A stretch of DNA of 64,000 nucleotides from Pseudorhodoplanes sp049324435. Its GTDB lineage: Bacteria > Pseudomonadota > Alphaproteobacteria > Rhizobiales > Xanthobacteraceae. The stretch lies in the NCBI GenBank assembly GCA_049324435.1, contig JBMOOQ010000001.1, positions 1-64,000 on the forward strand. The letters run 5' to 3'. The position numbers and the translations under genes are program-made. The notes below the pieces were generated by a model. It had not been told where the DNA came from. It searched no databases and worked only from the letters and a program-made list of their open reading frames with translations. This document shows, piece after piece, positions 35,380 to 44,607 of this stretch; within the stretch, counting starts at the first letter, position 1; every line of letters begins with the position of its first letter.

Positions 35380-36126
35380 ATGACTTATTGCTGCGGAATC
35401 CTTGTTCGCGAGGGTCTTGTCATGATCGCGGACACCCGCACCAATGCCGGGCTCGATAATGTATCGACGTTTCGCAAGCTGCATGTCTTCAAACAGCCGG
35501 GCGAGCGGATCATGGCGGTCGCCTCCTCCGGCAACTTGTCGATGAGCCAGTCGGTGGTCTCGACCATGATCGAGGGGGTCGAGAACAAGGAAACTGGCGA
35601 ACGCGAAACGCTGATGAACGCCCCGACCATGTTTCAGGCTGCGCAGCGGATCGGCCGCGTGGTGCGCGCCATTCATGACCAGGAATCCGCCGCCCTCGCC
35701 GCGGCCGACGTGAAATTCGACGTTTCGTTCCTGTTCGGCGGCCAGATCAAGGGCGAGCGCATGCGGCTGTTCATGATCTACTCGGCCGGCAACTTCATCG
35801 AATGCACCACCGACACGCCCTATCTGCAGATCGGCGAGCACAAATACGGCAAGCCGGTGCTTGATCGCGCCATCACCTATGGCGTCGATCTTTACGATGC
35901 GCTCAAGATCGGGCTGATTTCCATGGACTCGACAATGCGCTCCAATCTCGGAGTCGGCATGCCGATCGACGTGCTGGTAGCCCGGCGCGATGCCTGCGAC
36001 GCCGAATTGTCGTACCGCATCGAACCGGGCGAGCCGTATTTCCACGATCTGCGCGAGCGCTGGTCGGCCGCCTTGCGCGCCGCGCATATGGCGATCCCGC
36101 GCCCGCCCTATGCCGGCACGGTCTAG
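35380..36126 (+). CDS. Anbu (proteasome-like ancestral beta subunit) peptidase
   Basis: Ntn-hydrolase of 248 residues in the Anbu/BPH family, distinct from HslV. Thr2 follows the initiator Met and would be the N-terminal nucleophile. Numbered from that Thr, Asp17 (IADTRTNAG) and Lys32 (FRKLHVF) match the proteasome catalytic set. Further landmarks are AVASSGNLSMSQ and LKIGLISMDSTMRSN. Known Anbu proteins form open helical or ring-like assemblies and their substrates are not established. It lies 112 bases after the transglutaminase gene, with GGAA five bases ahead of the start. Confidence 0.93.
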   Translation: MTYCCGILVREGLVMIADTRTNAGLDNVSTFRKLHVFKQPGERIMAVASSGNLSMSQSVVSTMIEGVENKETGERETLMNAPTMFQAAQRIGRVVRAIHDQESAALAAADVKFDVSFLFGGQIKGERMRLFMIYSAGNFIECTTDTPYLQIGEHKYGKPVLDRAITYGVDLYDALKIGLISMDSTMRSNLGVGMPIDVLVARRDACDAELSYRIEPGEPYFHDLRERWSAALRAAHMAIPRPPYAGTV

Positions 36127-36144
36127 CCGCGAGGCGTCGCCGGA

Positions 36145-37254
36145 TTAACGTCCCCAGACTTCCTCGCTGATCGCCACGACCTCGCGCATTTTCGCCCATT
36201 GCTGCTCCTCGGTGAGCTCGTTGCCCTCCTCGGTCGACGCGAATCCGCATTGCGGCGACAGGCAGAATTGCTCGATCGGCGCGAATTTCCCCGCTTCGTC
36301 GATCCGCCGCTTGATCTCGTCGCGGTTTTCCAGCGCACCGCTCTTTGAGGTGATCAGGCCGAGCACCACCTGCTTGTGACCCTTGGGCAGAAACCGCAGC
36401 GGCTCGAAGCCGCCCGCGCGCTCGCTGTCATATTCGAGGAAATAGCCGTCGTAGTTGCAACGCCCCAGCAGCGTTTCGGCAACCGGCTCATAGCCGCCTT
36501 CGGACACCCAGGTCGAACGGAAATTGCCGCGGCAAACATGGGTGGTGATAACCATGTCGGCGGGCTTCGCTGCCAGCGCCATGTTGATCATGGCTGCGTA
36601 TTTGTCCTGCAGGCCGTCGGTATCGTCGCCGCGCTGCTTCGCCTTCTCGCGTTCGACGGGCGAACAGAGATAGGCGAAGGCGGTGTCATCGAATTGCAGG
36701 TAGCGGCAGCCCGCGTCATAGAAAGCGCGAACAGCCTTGGCGTAGGCCGCGCCGGTATCGGCGAAAAACTGATCCATGTCCGGATAGACCGCGGTGCTGA
36801 TGGCGCGGCGTCCGCCGCGGAAATGCAGCACCGTCGGCGCCGGGATCGTCATTTTCGGCGTCACCTTGGTGACGGACTTCAGGAACCGGAAGTGATCCAG
36901 AAACGGATGATCGGCCGGGAAATCGACCTTACCGCTAATCTTCAGGGTCTGCGCCTTGGTCTGGACGCCGGCAAACTGAATGCCCTGATCGGCCTCGACG
37001 ACATCGACACCGTCGAGCAGCCCGAGAAAGTCGAAATGCCACCATTCGCGGCGGAACTCTCCGTCCGTAGCGAGCTTCAGGCCGCAATGTTCCTGCTGGC
37101 GGACCAGTTTCTCGATCTCCGCATTCTCGACCTCCTTGAGCTGTCCGGCCGTTATTTCACCGGACTTCCATTTGGCGCGCGCGGCCTTCAGCGCGCTAGT
37201 GCGAAGAAAGCTGCCGACATGGTCGGCGCGAAATGGCGGCTTGGTTCGGGTCAT
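36145..37254 (-). CDS. Second MetE C-domain-like methyltransferase
   Basis: Protein of 369 residues with the cobalamin-independent methionine synthase C-terminal fold alone. It starts PFRADHVGSFLRT, and the zinc ligands are visible: His and Cys in TTHVCRGNFRS, Glu in FFLEYDSERAG and Cys in SPQCGFAS. It is of the YxjG/YxjH type and only distantly similar to the protein at 24876. The longer frame starts at 37308; ATG 37254 fits the family start. Convergent with the Anbu gene and probably not functionally tied to it. Confidence 0.85.
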   Translation of the reverse strand: MTRTKPPFRADHVGSFLRTSALKAARAKWKSGEITAGQLKEVENAEIEKLVRQQEHCGLKLATDGEFRREWWHFDFLGLLDGVDVVEADQGIQFAGVQTKAQTLKISGKVDFPADHPFLDHFRFLKSVTKVTPKMTIPAPTVLHFRGGRRAISTAVYPDMDQFFADTGAAYAKAVRAFYDAGCRYLQFDDTAFAYLCSPVEREKAKQRGDDTDGLQDKYAAMINMALAAKPADMVITTHVCRGNFRSTWVSEGGYEPVAETLLGRCNYDGYFLEYDSERAGGFEPLRFLPKGHKQVVLGLITSKSGALENRDEIKRRIDEAGKFAPIEQFCLSPQCGFASTEEGNELTEEQQWAKMREVVAISEEVWGR

Positions 37255-37542
37255 ACGTCTCTGCCACTGAATTGGATACGGGCTGTCGCCCACACAAGAC
37301 GTGGGCATTATCCCATTGCCGGAACCGCGGCAAGGAACCCTCCCGGCGAAACCCTGACGCCGCCTGCGGGACGCTTTGCAAAAGCACGCAACCGAAGCGT
37401 GTTTTTCAGCATCGGTTAACCAGCGGTCATGAAATATAAAAGCTTACCGGATGGCGCGCGCTCGCAGATATCTCCGCAAGCGATTGGCAAGTTTTGTCTT
37501 CTAGCTTCCGCCGGGAAATCAGGTGGTTAGAGGACATTCGCG

Positions 37543-39828
37543 GTGGCCGAGACGAAGGCGCGCATGCCGGACAAGGACGCGCAAGCCAGCTGGGACCGCG
37601 CCCGGCTCAGCATCGTCATTCCGATCAGCGTGATCGTAGCGGTTGCAATCATATGCATTGTGGTTGCGGTCTTCACGTCGGCGCGCCGCGCCGACGAAGT
37701 GTCGCTTGAGCATGAGAAGCGGCTGCTGTCGCGCGCGATCGCCAATCACGGCGAGCAGCTCTTGCGCGAACTCGACAGCGTGAGTGCCAACGAAGAAGCA
37801 GTGCGGCGCATTCGCGATCAGTTTGATCGCGAATGGGTCCATTATCGAGTCGGATTGTGGTTGAAGCATTATTTCGACCACGATTTCGTATTCATCGCCG
37901 ATGGCGCCGACGCCCTCACCTACGCGCTGCTCGGACGCAACAGCGTCGATCCGCGATGGTTTAACTCCATCGTCCCCGAACTCGCACCGACCATCGACTA
38001 CCTCCGGGGTCGCTCCGGGCCGGATCCAAAAAATGCGATCCGCATTTCGGAGCCGCGCCGCAATTCGGATAACGGGCAACCGATGCGCGTTGCGACGATC
38101 CAGCGTTTTCTCGGGCGCCCGGCTACTGTCGCGGCAGCCCTGATCGCGCCGACACAGCAGATCGCAGGAGAAGCCGTACGCGAGGCGATGCCGCTCGTCA
38201 TCGCCGTCAAGTTCATCGACGAGGAGCTGCTCGCCGAAATCGGAGGGCGTCTCCAGCTCAACGGTCTGAGAGTGACCGAAAAGGCGTTGGCACCCGAAGG
38301 CGAGTATAGCCACGACCTCACCGACAATCAGGGCCACACGGTCATGAGCCTGACCTGGTCGCCGAAACGGCCCGGTTCGGAGATCGTCACCAGCGTGATC
38401 CCCTTCATCGCGGTCGCGTTCGCTGGCTTCGCCTTGCTCGCCGCATTGATCCACGGCTATATGCGGCGTACCGCTGCAACGATCGCGCAAGGCGAGCAGC
38501 GTCTGCGGTATCTTGCACTGCATGATCCGCTCTGCGGGCTGCCGAACCGGAACTATTTCGGCGAGCGGCTGGAAGAGGTGATGCGGGATGTGCGCAAGGG
38601 CGCGCCATCCGCGGCGGTCTTCTATATCGACCTCGATCATTTCAAGGAGGTCAACGACACGTTAGGCCACCCTGTCGGCGATGAGCTGATCCGCAACGTC
38701 ACCGCACGGCTGTCGGGCTTGCTTCGTTCCGAAGATTTGGTGAGCCGGCTCGGTGGTGACGAGTTCGCTGTGATCGTCACCGGCGGGGCGGATACCGCCA
38801 CCCTGCAACGCATGGCCGAACGCATCATTTCCACGATCTGCGCCCCCTATTCGATCAACGGCCACAACATTCTGATTGGCGCCAGCGTCGGCATCGCCGT
38901 GATCGACTCGCGGTCCGAAGGCGTTGCCGCCGACGTGATGCGCTATGCCGACATGGCGCTCTATCGGGCCAAGAACGAAGGCCGCAACCGCGCCTGCATC
39001 TATGACGCCGCGATGGATGCCGACCTGACAGAACGCAAGCAACTGGAACGCGATCTGCGGCAGGCCATCAACACCGACCAATTGCGCCTGCTGTATCAGC
39101 CGATCGTCAATGGCAGTGGCGATACGATCCTCGCCGTCGAGGCGCTGTCGCGCTGGTCCCATCCGACGCGCGGCGATATCGAGCCTTCACGATTCATTCC
39201 GATTGCCGAAAATTCCGGGCTTATCATCGAGCTCGGCGAATGGGTTCTGCGGCGGGCGTGCTCGGAAGCGAAGGCCTGGCCTGGCCTCGCCGTGTCGGTC
39301 AACGTTTCGCCGCTGCAATTCCGCAGGCCGGACTTCGTCGATACGGTCGAGCGCATCCTCGCTGAAACCGAATTCGATGCAGCCTGTCTCGAACTCGAAC
39401 TGACCGAGAGCACCCTGCTCGGCAATGTCGAGAGCGCGGAGGTCGCGATGCATCGGCTGAAAGCGATGGGCTGCCGTCTTGCGCTCGACGATTTCGGCAC
39501 CGGATATTCCTCGCTCGCCTATCTCCGGCGCTTCCCGTTCGACAAGCTGAAAATCGACAAGAGTTTCGTGCGCGCCATCGAGCGCTCTCCCGACGCGGCG
39601 GCCATTGTCCATGCGATTGTCGGCCTCGGCCGCGGACTTGGCATGAAGGTTACGGCCGAAGGCGTCGAAACCGCCGAGCAGCAATTGTTCCTGCGCGCCG
39701 CCGGGGTGCATTCCATGCAGGGCTATCGCTTCGGACGTCCCGGCTCGCCCAACCTGATCTCGACCCGGCTCGCGATCCCGGGCGACCACCGCAGTATTGC
39801 GCGCGATGCCGCCGCGCTCGCGGGCTGA
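37543..39828 (+). CDS. CHASE4-GGDEF-EAL bifunctional cyclic di-GMP protein
   Basis: Membrane sensor of 761 residues. Transmembrane helices at about 23-45 and 285-307 enclose a periplasmic CHASE4-like sensor. The GGDEF site is intact at 404-408 (LGGDEFAV), and the EAL site is intact at 533-535 (VEALSRW). EAL metal and base residues are present in NVSPLQF, LELTES, LDDFGTGYSS, KIDKSF and AEGVET. Both synthesis and breakdown of cyclic di-GMP are therefore possible. Start is GTG 37543; ATG 37564 is an alternative. Confidence 0.92.
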   Translation: MAETKARMPDKDAQASWDRARLSIVIPISVIVAVAIICIVVAVFTSARRADEVSLEHEKRLLSRAIANHGEQLLRELDSVSANEEAVRRIRDQFDREWVHYRVGLWLKHYFDHDFVFIADGADALTYALLGRNSVDPRWFNSIVPELAPTIDYLRGRSGPDPKNAIRISEPRRNSDNGQPMRVATIQRFLGRPATVAAALIAPTQQIAGEAVREAMPLVIAVKFIDEELLAEIGGRLQLNGLRVTEKALAPEGEYSHDLTDNQGHTVMSLTWSPKRPGSEIVTSVIPFIAVAFAGFALLAALIHGYMRRTAATIAQGEQRLRYLALHDPLCGLPNRNYFGERLEEVMRDVRKGAPSAAVFYIDLDHFKEVNDTLGHPVGDELIRNVTARLSGLLRSEDLVSRLGGDEFAVIVTGGADTATLQRMAERIISTICAPYSINGHNILIGASVGIAVIDSRSEGVAADVMRYADMALYRAKNEGRNRACIYDAAMDADLTERKQLERDLRQAINTDQLRLLYQPIVNGSGDTILAVEALSRWSHPTRGDIEPSRFIPIAENSGLIIELGEWVLRRACSEAKAWPGLAVSVNVSPLQFRRPDFVDTVERILAETEFDAACLELELTESTLLGNVESAEVAMHRLKAMGCRLALDDFGTGYSSLAYLRRFPFDKLKIDKSFVRAIERSPDAAAIVHAIVGLGRGLGMKVTAEGVETAEQQLFLRAAGVHSMQGYRFGRPGSPNLISTRLAIPGDHRSIARDAAALAG

Positions 39829-39927
39829 TCGCGGTTCTCGTATTCCACCACGCCCATTGCAGAGGCGCGGCCAATCCGTAGGATGGCCGCCCTTTGGGCA
39901 TGAACGAACAGATGCAGGAGTAATGGG

Positions 39928-40680
39928 ATGGCGGCCAAGGTTGCATTGGTGACGGGCGCAGGGTCGGGGATCGGGCGCGCCTCTGCGATCGCCCTGATGA
40001 AAGACGGCTTCGACATGGCCTTGGCCGGACGCCGCAAGGAGCCGCTTGAGGAGGTCGCCAAAGAAGGCCAGGCGATGGGCCGAAGGACCCTCGTGGTGCC
40101 GACCGACGTCTCGGACCCTGTCCAGATCAAGGCCCTGTTTGCGAAAGTGAAGGAAACCTTCGGGCGTCTCGACCTCCTGTTCAACAATGCCGGCATTGGC
40201 GCTCCGCCGGTCCCGCTGGAGGATCTGCCGCTCGAAAAATGGCTGTCGGTGGTGGCCACCAACATCACCGGGCCGTTCCTGTGCACGCAGGAGGCGTTCA
40301 AGATCATGAAAGAGCAGACGCCCCGCGGCGGCCGCATCATCAATAACGGCTCGATCTCAGCCCATACCCCGCGGCCGCTCACCGTGGCCTATACCGCCAC
40401 CAAGCACGCCGTCACTGGCCTGACCAAATCCACGGCACTCGATGGCCGTGCCTATGACATCGCCTGCGGACAAATCGATATCGGCAACGCGGTTTCACCC
40501 CTGACCGAACGCATGACCCAGGGCATGCTGCAGCCGGATGGCTCGGTGCGCGCCGAGGATCGCATGCCGGTCGAGGATGTGGGCCGGGCGATCAGCTACA
40601 TGGCAAGCCTGTCGCTGGAATCGAACGTGCTGTTCATGACCGTCAAGGCGACCAAAATGCCGTTCGAAGGCCGCGGCTAA
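39928..40680 (+). CDS. SDR family oxidoreductase
   Basis: Short-chain dehydrogenase of 250 residues. Cofactor loop TGAGSGIG (about 10-17), NNAGIG near 90, and catalytic YTATK near 155-159 are in place. The Ser is expected in NNGSISAH. AGGAG lies four bases before the ATG. It has no obvious operon partner, sitting between two cyclic di-GMP genes on the same strand. Substrate unknown. Confidence 0.9.
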   Translation: MAAKVALVTGAGSGIGRASAIALMKDGFDMALAGRRKEPLEEVAKEGQAMGRRTLVVPTDVSDPVQIKALFAKVKETFGRLDLLFNNAGIGAPPVPLEDLPLEKWLSVVATNITGPFLCTQEAFKIMKEQTPRGGRIINNGSISAHTPRPLTVAYTATKHAVTGLTKSTALDGRAYDIACGQIDIGNAVSPLTERMTQGMLQPDGSVRAEDRMPVEDVGRAISYMASLSLESNVLFMTVKATKMPFEGRG

Positions 40681-40740
40681 CGCCGGAAAGCCGCTTCGCC
40701 AGGATAGATTTTTGGGCAGGAATCTGGCTACGACGGCTCC

Positions 40741-41970
40741 GTGACACTCGACATTGCGACGCTCTTTGCCGTCACCGTCTTCAGCATGGCGCTTGGCGGC
40801 ACACTCCTCCTTTTTGCCTGGCTGCAGGCACGAAGCACCATGGCGCTGGCGTGGTGGGGCGCAGCCTTCATGGTGTTCGCCCCCGCGACCGCCATGTTCG
40901 GAAGCCGCGGCGTGATTTCCGATGTCTGGTCGGTGCAGGCCGCAAACGCAGTGATGCTCTTCGGCTATGGTTTGCTGTGGACTGGCGCCCGCGTGTTCGA
41001 GCGGCGCACCGCCATCCCGCCTTTTATTGTTGCCGGCGCCATTGTCTGGCTGGCAGCGTGCCAGATCGATGCGTTCATGCAATCGATTCCGGCGCGGCTG
41101 ACGCTGGCTTTCATATTGATCGCAATCTACAGCCTGGCGTTCGTTTTTGAGCTCTGGCGCGGCAGGGGCGATGGCCTGGTGTCGCGCTGGCCGATCATGG
41201 CGATCGCCCTGATCCATGTTGTGCTGTTTCCGGTGCGCGCTCCGGCCATTCTGTCGCTGCCGTTCCCTCTGACCGTGCCGACCTACGGAGCACAGACCAC
41301 TTCCCTGCTGACATTCGCCCCGCTCCTGTATTCCTTCGCTTTGGCCTTTCTCCTGATGGCTCTCACCAAGGAGCGCGCCGAGTCCAGTCAGCGCTATGCG
41401 GCAACCATCGATCCGTTGACAGGAATTCCAAACCGGCGCGGTTTCAGCGAGCAGGCGGAGCGTTTGCTGGCGCGCGCGGAGCAGGAGCGTGACGCCGTCA
41501 CATTGCTATTGTTTGATCTCGATCGCTTCAAGTCGATCAACGACCGTTTCGGACACCGCACCGGCGATTCCGTCCTTGTATTGTTCACCGGGTCGGCCGT
41601 GCAATCGTTACGCCCGCGCGATCTGTTCGGACGGATCGGGGGAGAAGAGTTCGTGGCCCTGCTCCCCGGCGTGACCACCGAAAATGCCATGACGGTGGCA
41701 GAACGGGTGCGAAGCAATTTCATGACGGCGGCGATCGAGGTTGAAGGGCAGCCGATTGCTGCCACCGTCAGCGTCGGTACCGCGTCGGCGGCGCAAAGCG
41801 GCTATCGCTTCGATGCGCTCTATGCGATTGCGGACGCAGCGCTTTATCGCGCCAAACAGAATGGCCGCAACCGGATCGAAGCCGGCGGCCCGGCTCCGGA
41901 AGCGGTCGTTCAGCAAGCTGCATCCGATTTCGGCGCGTGCCGAAGCCAATCCCTGATCACGGGCGGTTGA
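40741..41970 (+). CDS. Diguanylate cyclase (GGDEF) with membrane sensor
   Basis: Protein of 409 residues. About six transmembrane helices occupy 1-225. A linker helix (LTKERAESSQRYAATIDPLTGIPNRRG) leads into the GGDEF domain. The active-site variant GGEEF is at 300-304 (RIGGEEFVALLPG) and is catalytically competent in known enzymes. No EAL domain. It would make cyclic di-GMP in response to an unknown membrane signal. Start is GTG 40741. Confidence 0.92.
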   Translation: MTLDIATLFAVTVFSMALGGTLLLFAWLQARSTMALAWWGAAFMVFAPATAMFGSRGVISDVWSVQAANAVMLFGYGLLWTGARVFERRTAIPPFIVAGAIVWLAACQIDAFMQSIPARLTLAFILIAIYSLAFVFELWRGRGDGLVSRWPIMAIALIHVVLFPVRAPAILSLPFPLTVPTYGAQTTSLLTFAPLLYSFALAFLLMALTKERAESSQRYAATIDPLTGIPNRRGFSEQAERLLARAEQERDAVTLLLFDLDRFKSINDRFGHRTGDSVLVLFTGSAVQSLRPRDLFGRIGGEEFVALLPGVTTENAMTVAERVRSNFMTAAIEVEGQPIAATVSVGTASAAQSGYRFDALYAIADAALYRAKQNGRNRIEAGGPAPEAVVQQAASDFGACRSQSLITGG

Positions 41971-42044
41971 CCGCGCCGGCAAAAGACCGCCGGAACCGGT
42001 CCGGGACATTGCGCATTTCGTTCTTGCATAGACGGAGTGCAGCA

Positions 42045-42311
42045 ATGTCCGCCTTCGCAATACGCCCTCCTGTTTACATGCGCGACGGACATCCGATCGG
42101 CTCGTCGCTGGAGGCTGCGGCGGTTGTGCGCGATCATGCCGTCACCCATTGCAGTCTCTCCGCGTCCGACCTGTACCGCCGCCTCGAAGCTATTGAGAGT
42201 GCGGACGAAGCCCAGCGCCTCGCGCTCGAATTCCGGGCATGGGCCGCACGCGAAGGTCTTTTGCTGGAACGGCCGAAGGCTATTGCCGTTCAACTTTCGC
42301 ATCATCGATGA
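42045..42311 (+). CDS. Small hypothetical protein
   Basis: Protein of 88 residues with no known domain. The N terminus (MSAFAIRPPVYMRDGHPIGS) is followed by two helices rich in Ala, Arg and Glu (SLEAAAVVRDHAV and LYRRLEAIESADEAQRLALEFRAWA). GGAG lies seven bases ahead of the ATG at 42045. Its last 32 bases overlap the convergent Bug gene. Function unknown. Confidence 0.6.
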   Translation: MSAFAIRPPVYMRDGHPIGSSLEAAAVVRDHAVTHCSLSASDLYRRLEAIESADEAQRLALEFRAWAAREGLLLERPKAIAVQLSHHR

Positions 42312-43242
42312 CCTTGCGCCATTTGGCGATCTCCCCGGCAACCCAGGTCCGCATCTCCTCCGGAGTCGAGCCCCTCACTTCGTTGCCGATGCCCTCGAGC
42401 TTGTCCCTGACCTGCGGCTGCTGCAGCGCGTAGAGAATTTCGGCATTCAAGGTTTTCACGATCGGCCCGGCTACGCCCCTGGTGGTGGCTACCCCCATCC
42501 ACGATCTCACATCGTATCCTTTGACTGTATCGGCTGCGGCCGGGATGCCCGGCAGACCGGGCCAAGCGGCAGGGCTTGTGACCGCAAGGCCACGAATAGT
42601 GCCTGCCGCGAGCTGCGGCCGGGTGACCGTGAGCGTATCGATCATGACATCGATGCGGCCGCCCAGCAGGTCCGTGACCGGGGCCTGCCCGCCGCGATAA
42701 GGAATGTGAACAAGCTCGATGCCGGCGAGCGAGGCGAGCAATTCTCCCGCGAGATGCTGAGTCGAGCCAACACCAACCGACGAATACGTGATGGTCTTGG
42801 GCTTGGCTTTGGCCTCCGCAACGAGGTCGGCAAGCGACTGAAAGCGGTGATCCTTGCGCACCGAAATCACGAACGGAAAATAGATCAGCGTCGACAGCAT
42901 CTGAAGATCGTCGACCGGATGAAACGGCAGCGCCTTGTAGAGCGCGCCCGACACCGCATGTCCGCCCGTGAGCACGATCAGATTGTAGCCATCGGGTGCG
43001 GCTTTCGCGACGCGATCGGTCGCGAGATTGCCGCCGGCGCCGACCCGCGGCTCGACCAGAACTTGTTGACCGAGCCGCTCAGCCAGGACCGGAGCAATAA
43101 TCCGGGCAACCGTATCCGAATTGCCGCCGGCTCCGAAGCCGTGCGACAGCGTAATCGGTCGCGACGGATATTTCTCCTGTGCCGCTGCACCGGCCGGAAC
43201 AGCAAGCGCCGCAATGCATGCGGCAATGGCAGTCAATCGCAT
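42280..43242 (-). CDS. Tripartite tricarboxylate transporter substrate-binding protein (Bug family)
   Basis: Periplasmic solute-binding protein of 320 residues with a signal peptide (about 1-22, ending AAA). Bug features are seen in YPSRPITLSHGFGAGGNSDTVAR and VEPRVGAGGNLATDRVAKAAPDGY. Binds carboxylates for TctAB-type uptake or signalling. No membrane TctA/TctB genes are nearby, so it is an orphan binding protein, which is frequent in this family. Confidence 0.9.
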   Translation of the reverse strand: MRLTAIAACIAALAVPAGAAAQEKYPSRPITLSHGFGAGGNSDTVARIIAPVLAERLGQQVLVEPRVGAGGNLATDRVAKAAPDGYNLIVLTGGHAVSGALYKALPFHPVDDLQMLSTLIYFPFVISVRKDHRFQSLADLVAEAKAKPKTITYSSVGVGSTQHLAGELLASLAGIELVHIPYRGGQAPVTDLLGGRIDVMIDTLTVTRPQLAAGTIRGLAVTSPAAWPGLPGIPAAADTVKGYDVRSWMGVATTRGVAGPIVKTLNAEILYALQQPQVRDKLEGIGNEVRGSTPEEMRTWVAGEIAKWRKVIDDAKVERQ

Positions 43243-43356
43243 CGTTCTTTCCTCCCCGCAGTTTTCTCAATCTGAGCATCGCCGATTCATTCTGTGAAGG
43301 CCCTTGAACGCATGGCTCTCAACCGTGACAATGCGCGCGGCGGGGGCCGATCGGAC

Positions 43357-44607
43357 ATGCTTGTCCTGCAATCTTTGCTTGGCGCGGTCGCCATTCCGGC
43401 GCTCGCCTTTGCACTCAGCGAAAACTATCGCGCGGTGTCGTGGCGTCGCGTTTTCGCGGCAATGGCTCTGACCGTGATCCTTGCCGTTCTTCTTCTGAAA
43501 GTGCCCGCCTTGCGCGCAGCGTTCGCCGCGGCCAATAGCACCGTGGACGCGATTGCAGCCGCGACCCGTGCCGGCACCGCCTTCGTGTTCGGCTATCTCG
43601 GCGGTGGTCCCCTGCCCTTCGAGCCGAAAATCCCCGGCAGCGAGTTCATTCTCGCATTTCAGGCGCTGCCGCTCGTGCTCGTCATGAGCGTGCTGACCAC
43701 ATTGTTGTTCTACTGGCGAATCCTGCCGCCGATCGTGCGCGGTTTCTCCTGGGCGCTCGAACATACGCTCGGTGTCGGCGGCGCTGTCGGATTGTCGACC
43801 GCAGCCAATATCTTCGTCGGCATGGTAGAAGCGCCGCTGTTCATCCGGCCGTATCTGGAGCGCCTCACCCGAGCCGAACTTTTCATCGTCATGACCGGCG
43901 GCATGGCCGGCATCGCAGGCACGGTGCTCGTGGTCTATGCCACGATCCTGCGTCCGCTCGTTCCCGAGATCGCCGGTCACCTCCTGATCGCTTCGGTCCT
44001 CGGCGCACCGGCCGCAATCCTGATCAGCGAATTGATGGTGCCGGAGACAAAGGACGGGGCGACGGCGGGCGAATATGCCGATCCGCCGCCGGTCGCGGCC
44101 TCAACCATGGACGCAATCACGATCGGCACCGGCCAGGGCCTCACCCTGCTCCTGAACATCATCGCGATGCTGACCGTACTGGTCGCGCTCGTCCATCTCG
44201 GCAACGCGATCCTCTCGGTCCTCCCCGACATTGCAGGCGCGCCGGTCACGCTTCAGCGCGTGCTCGGTATCGTCATGGCACCGGTCTGCTGGCTCATGGG
44301 GTTGCCCTGGAGCGAGGCCTTACGCGGCGGCGAACTCATGGGCATCAAGACCGCGCTCAACGAATTCATCGCTTATGTCGAATTATCGAAGCTGCCGCCC
44401 GAAGCGCTGAGCGAACGCTCGCGCCTAATCATGGTCTACGCGCTGTGCGGCTTTGCCAATTTCGGTTCGCTCGGCATCATGATCGCCGGCCTCACCGTCA
44501 TGGCGCCGGACCGGCGCGACGAGATCGTCGCGCTGGGGCCGAGGACTATCGTGTCGGGCACGCTTGCGACCTGCACGATCGGAGCGATCGTCGGCGTCCT
44601 CAGCTAG
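43357..44607 (+). CDS. Concentrative nucleoside transporter (CNT/NupC family)
   Basis: Inner-membrane proton- or sodium-coupled nucleoside importer, about 416 residues. Several hydrophobic segments are present, plus the CNT core motifs FAANSTVDAIAAATRAGTAFVFGYLG, GLSTAANIFVGMVEAPLFIRPYL and KTALNEFIAYVEL. ATG 43357 (MLVLQSLLG) fits the usual N terminus; the frame extends upstream to GTG 43294. The last eight bases overlap the convergent DUF2336 gene. Confidence 0.87.
   Translation: MLVLQSLLGAVAIPALAFALSENYRAVSWRRVFAAMALTVILAVLLLKVPALRAAFAAANSTVDAIAAATRAGTAFVFGYLGGGPLPFEPKIPGSEFILAFQALPLVLVMSVLTTLLFYWRILPPIVRGFSWALEHTLGVGGAVGLSTAANIFVGMVEAPLFIRPYLERLTRAELFIVMTGGMAGIAGTVLVVYATILRPLVPEIAGHLLIASVLGAPAAILISELMVPETKDGATAGEYADPPPVAASTMDAITIGTGQGLTLLLNIIAMLTVLVALVHLGNAILSVLPDIAGAPVTLQRVLGIVMAPVCWLMGLPWSEALRGGELMGIKTALNEFIAYVELSKLPPEALSERSRLIMVYALCGFANFGSLGIMIAGLTVMAPDRRDEIVALGPRTIVSGTLATCTIGAIVGVLS

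Noticed and set aside
36145..37254. MetE-like gene as a fifth member of the Anbu cluster
   Set aside because: It is convergent, on the opposite strand, and belongs to a different pathway family.
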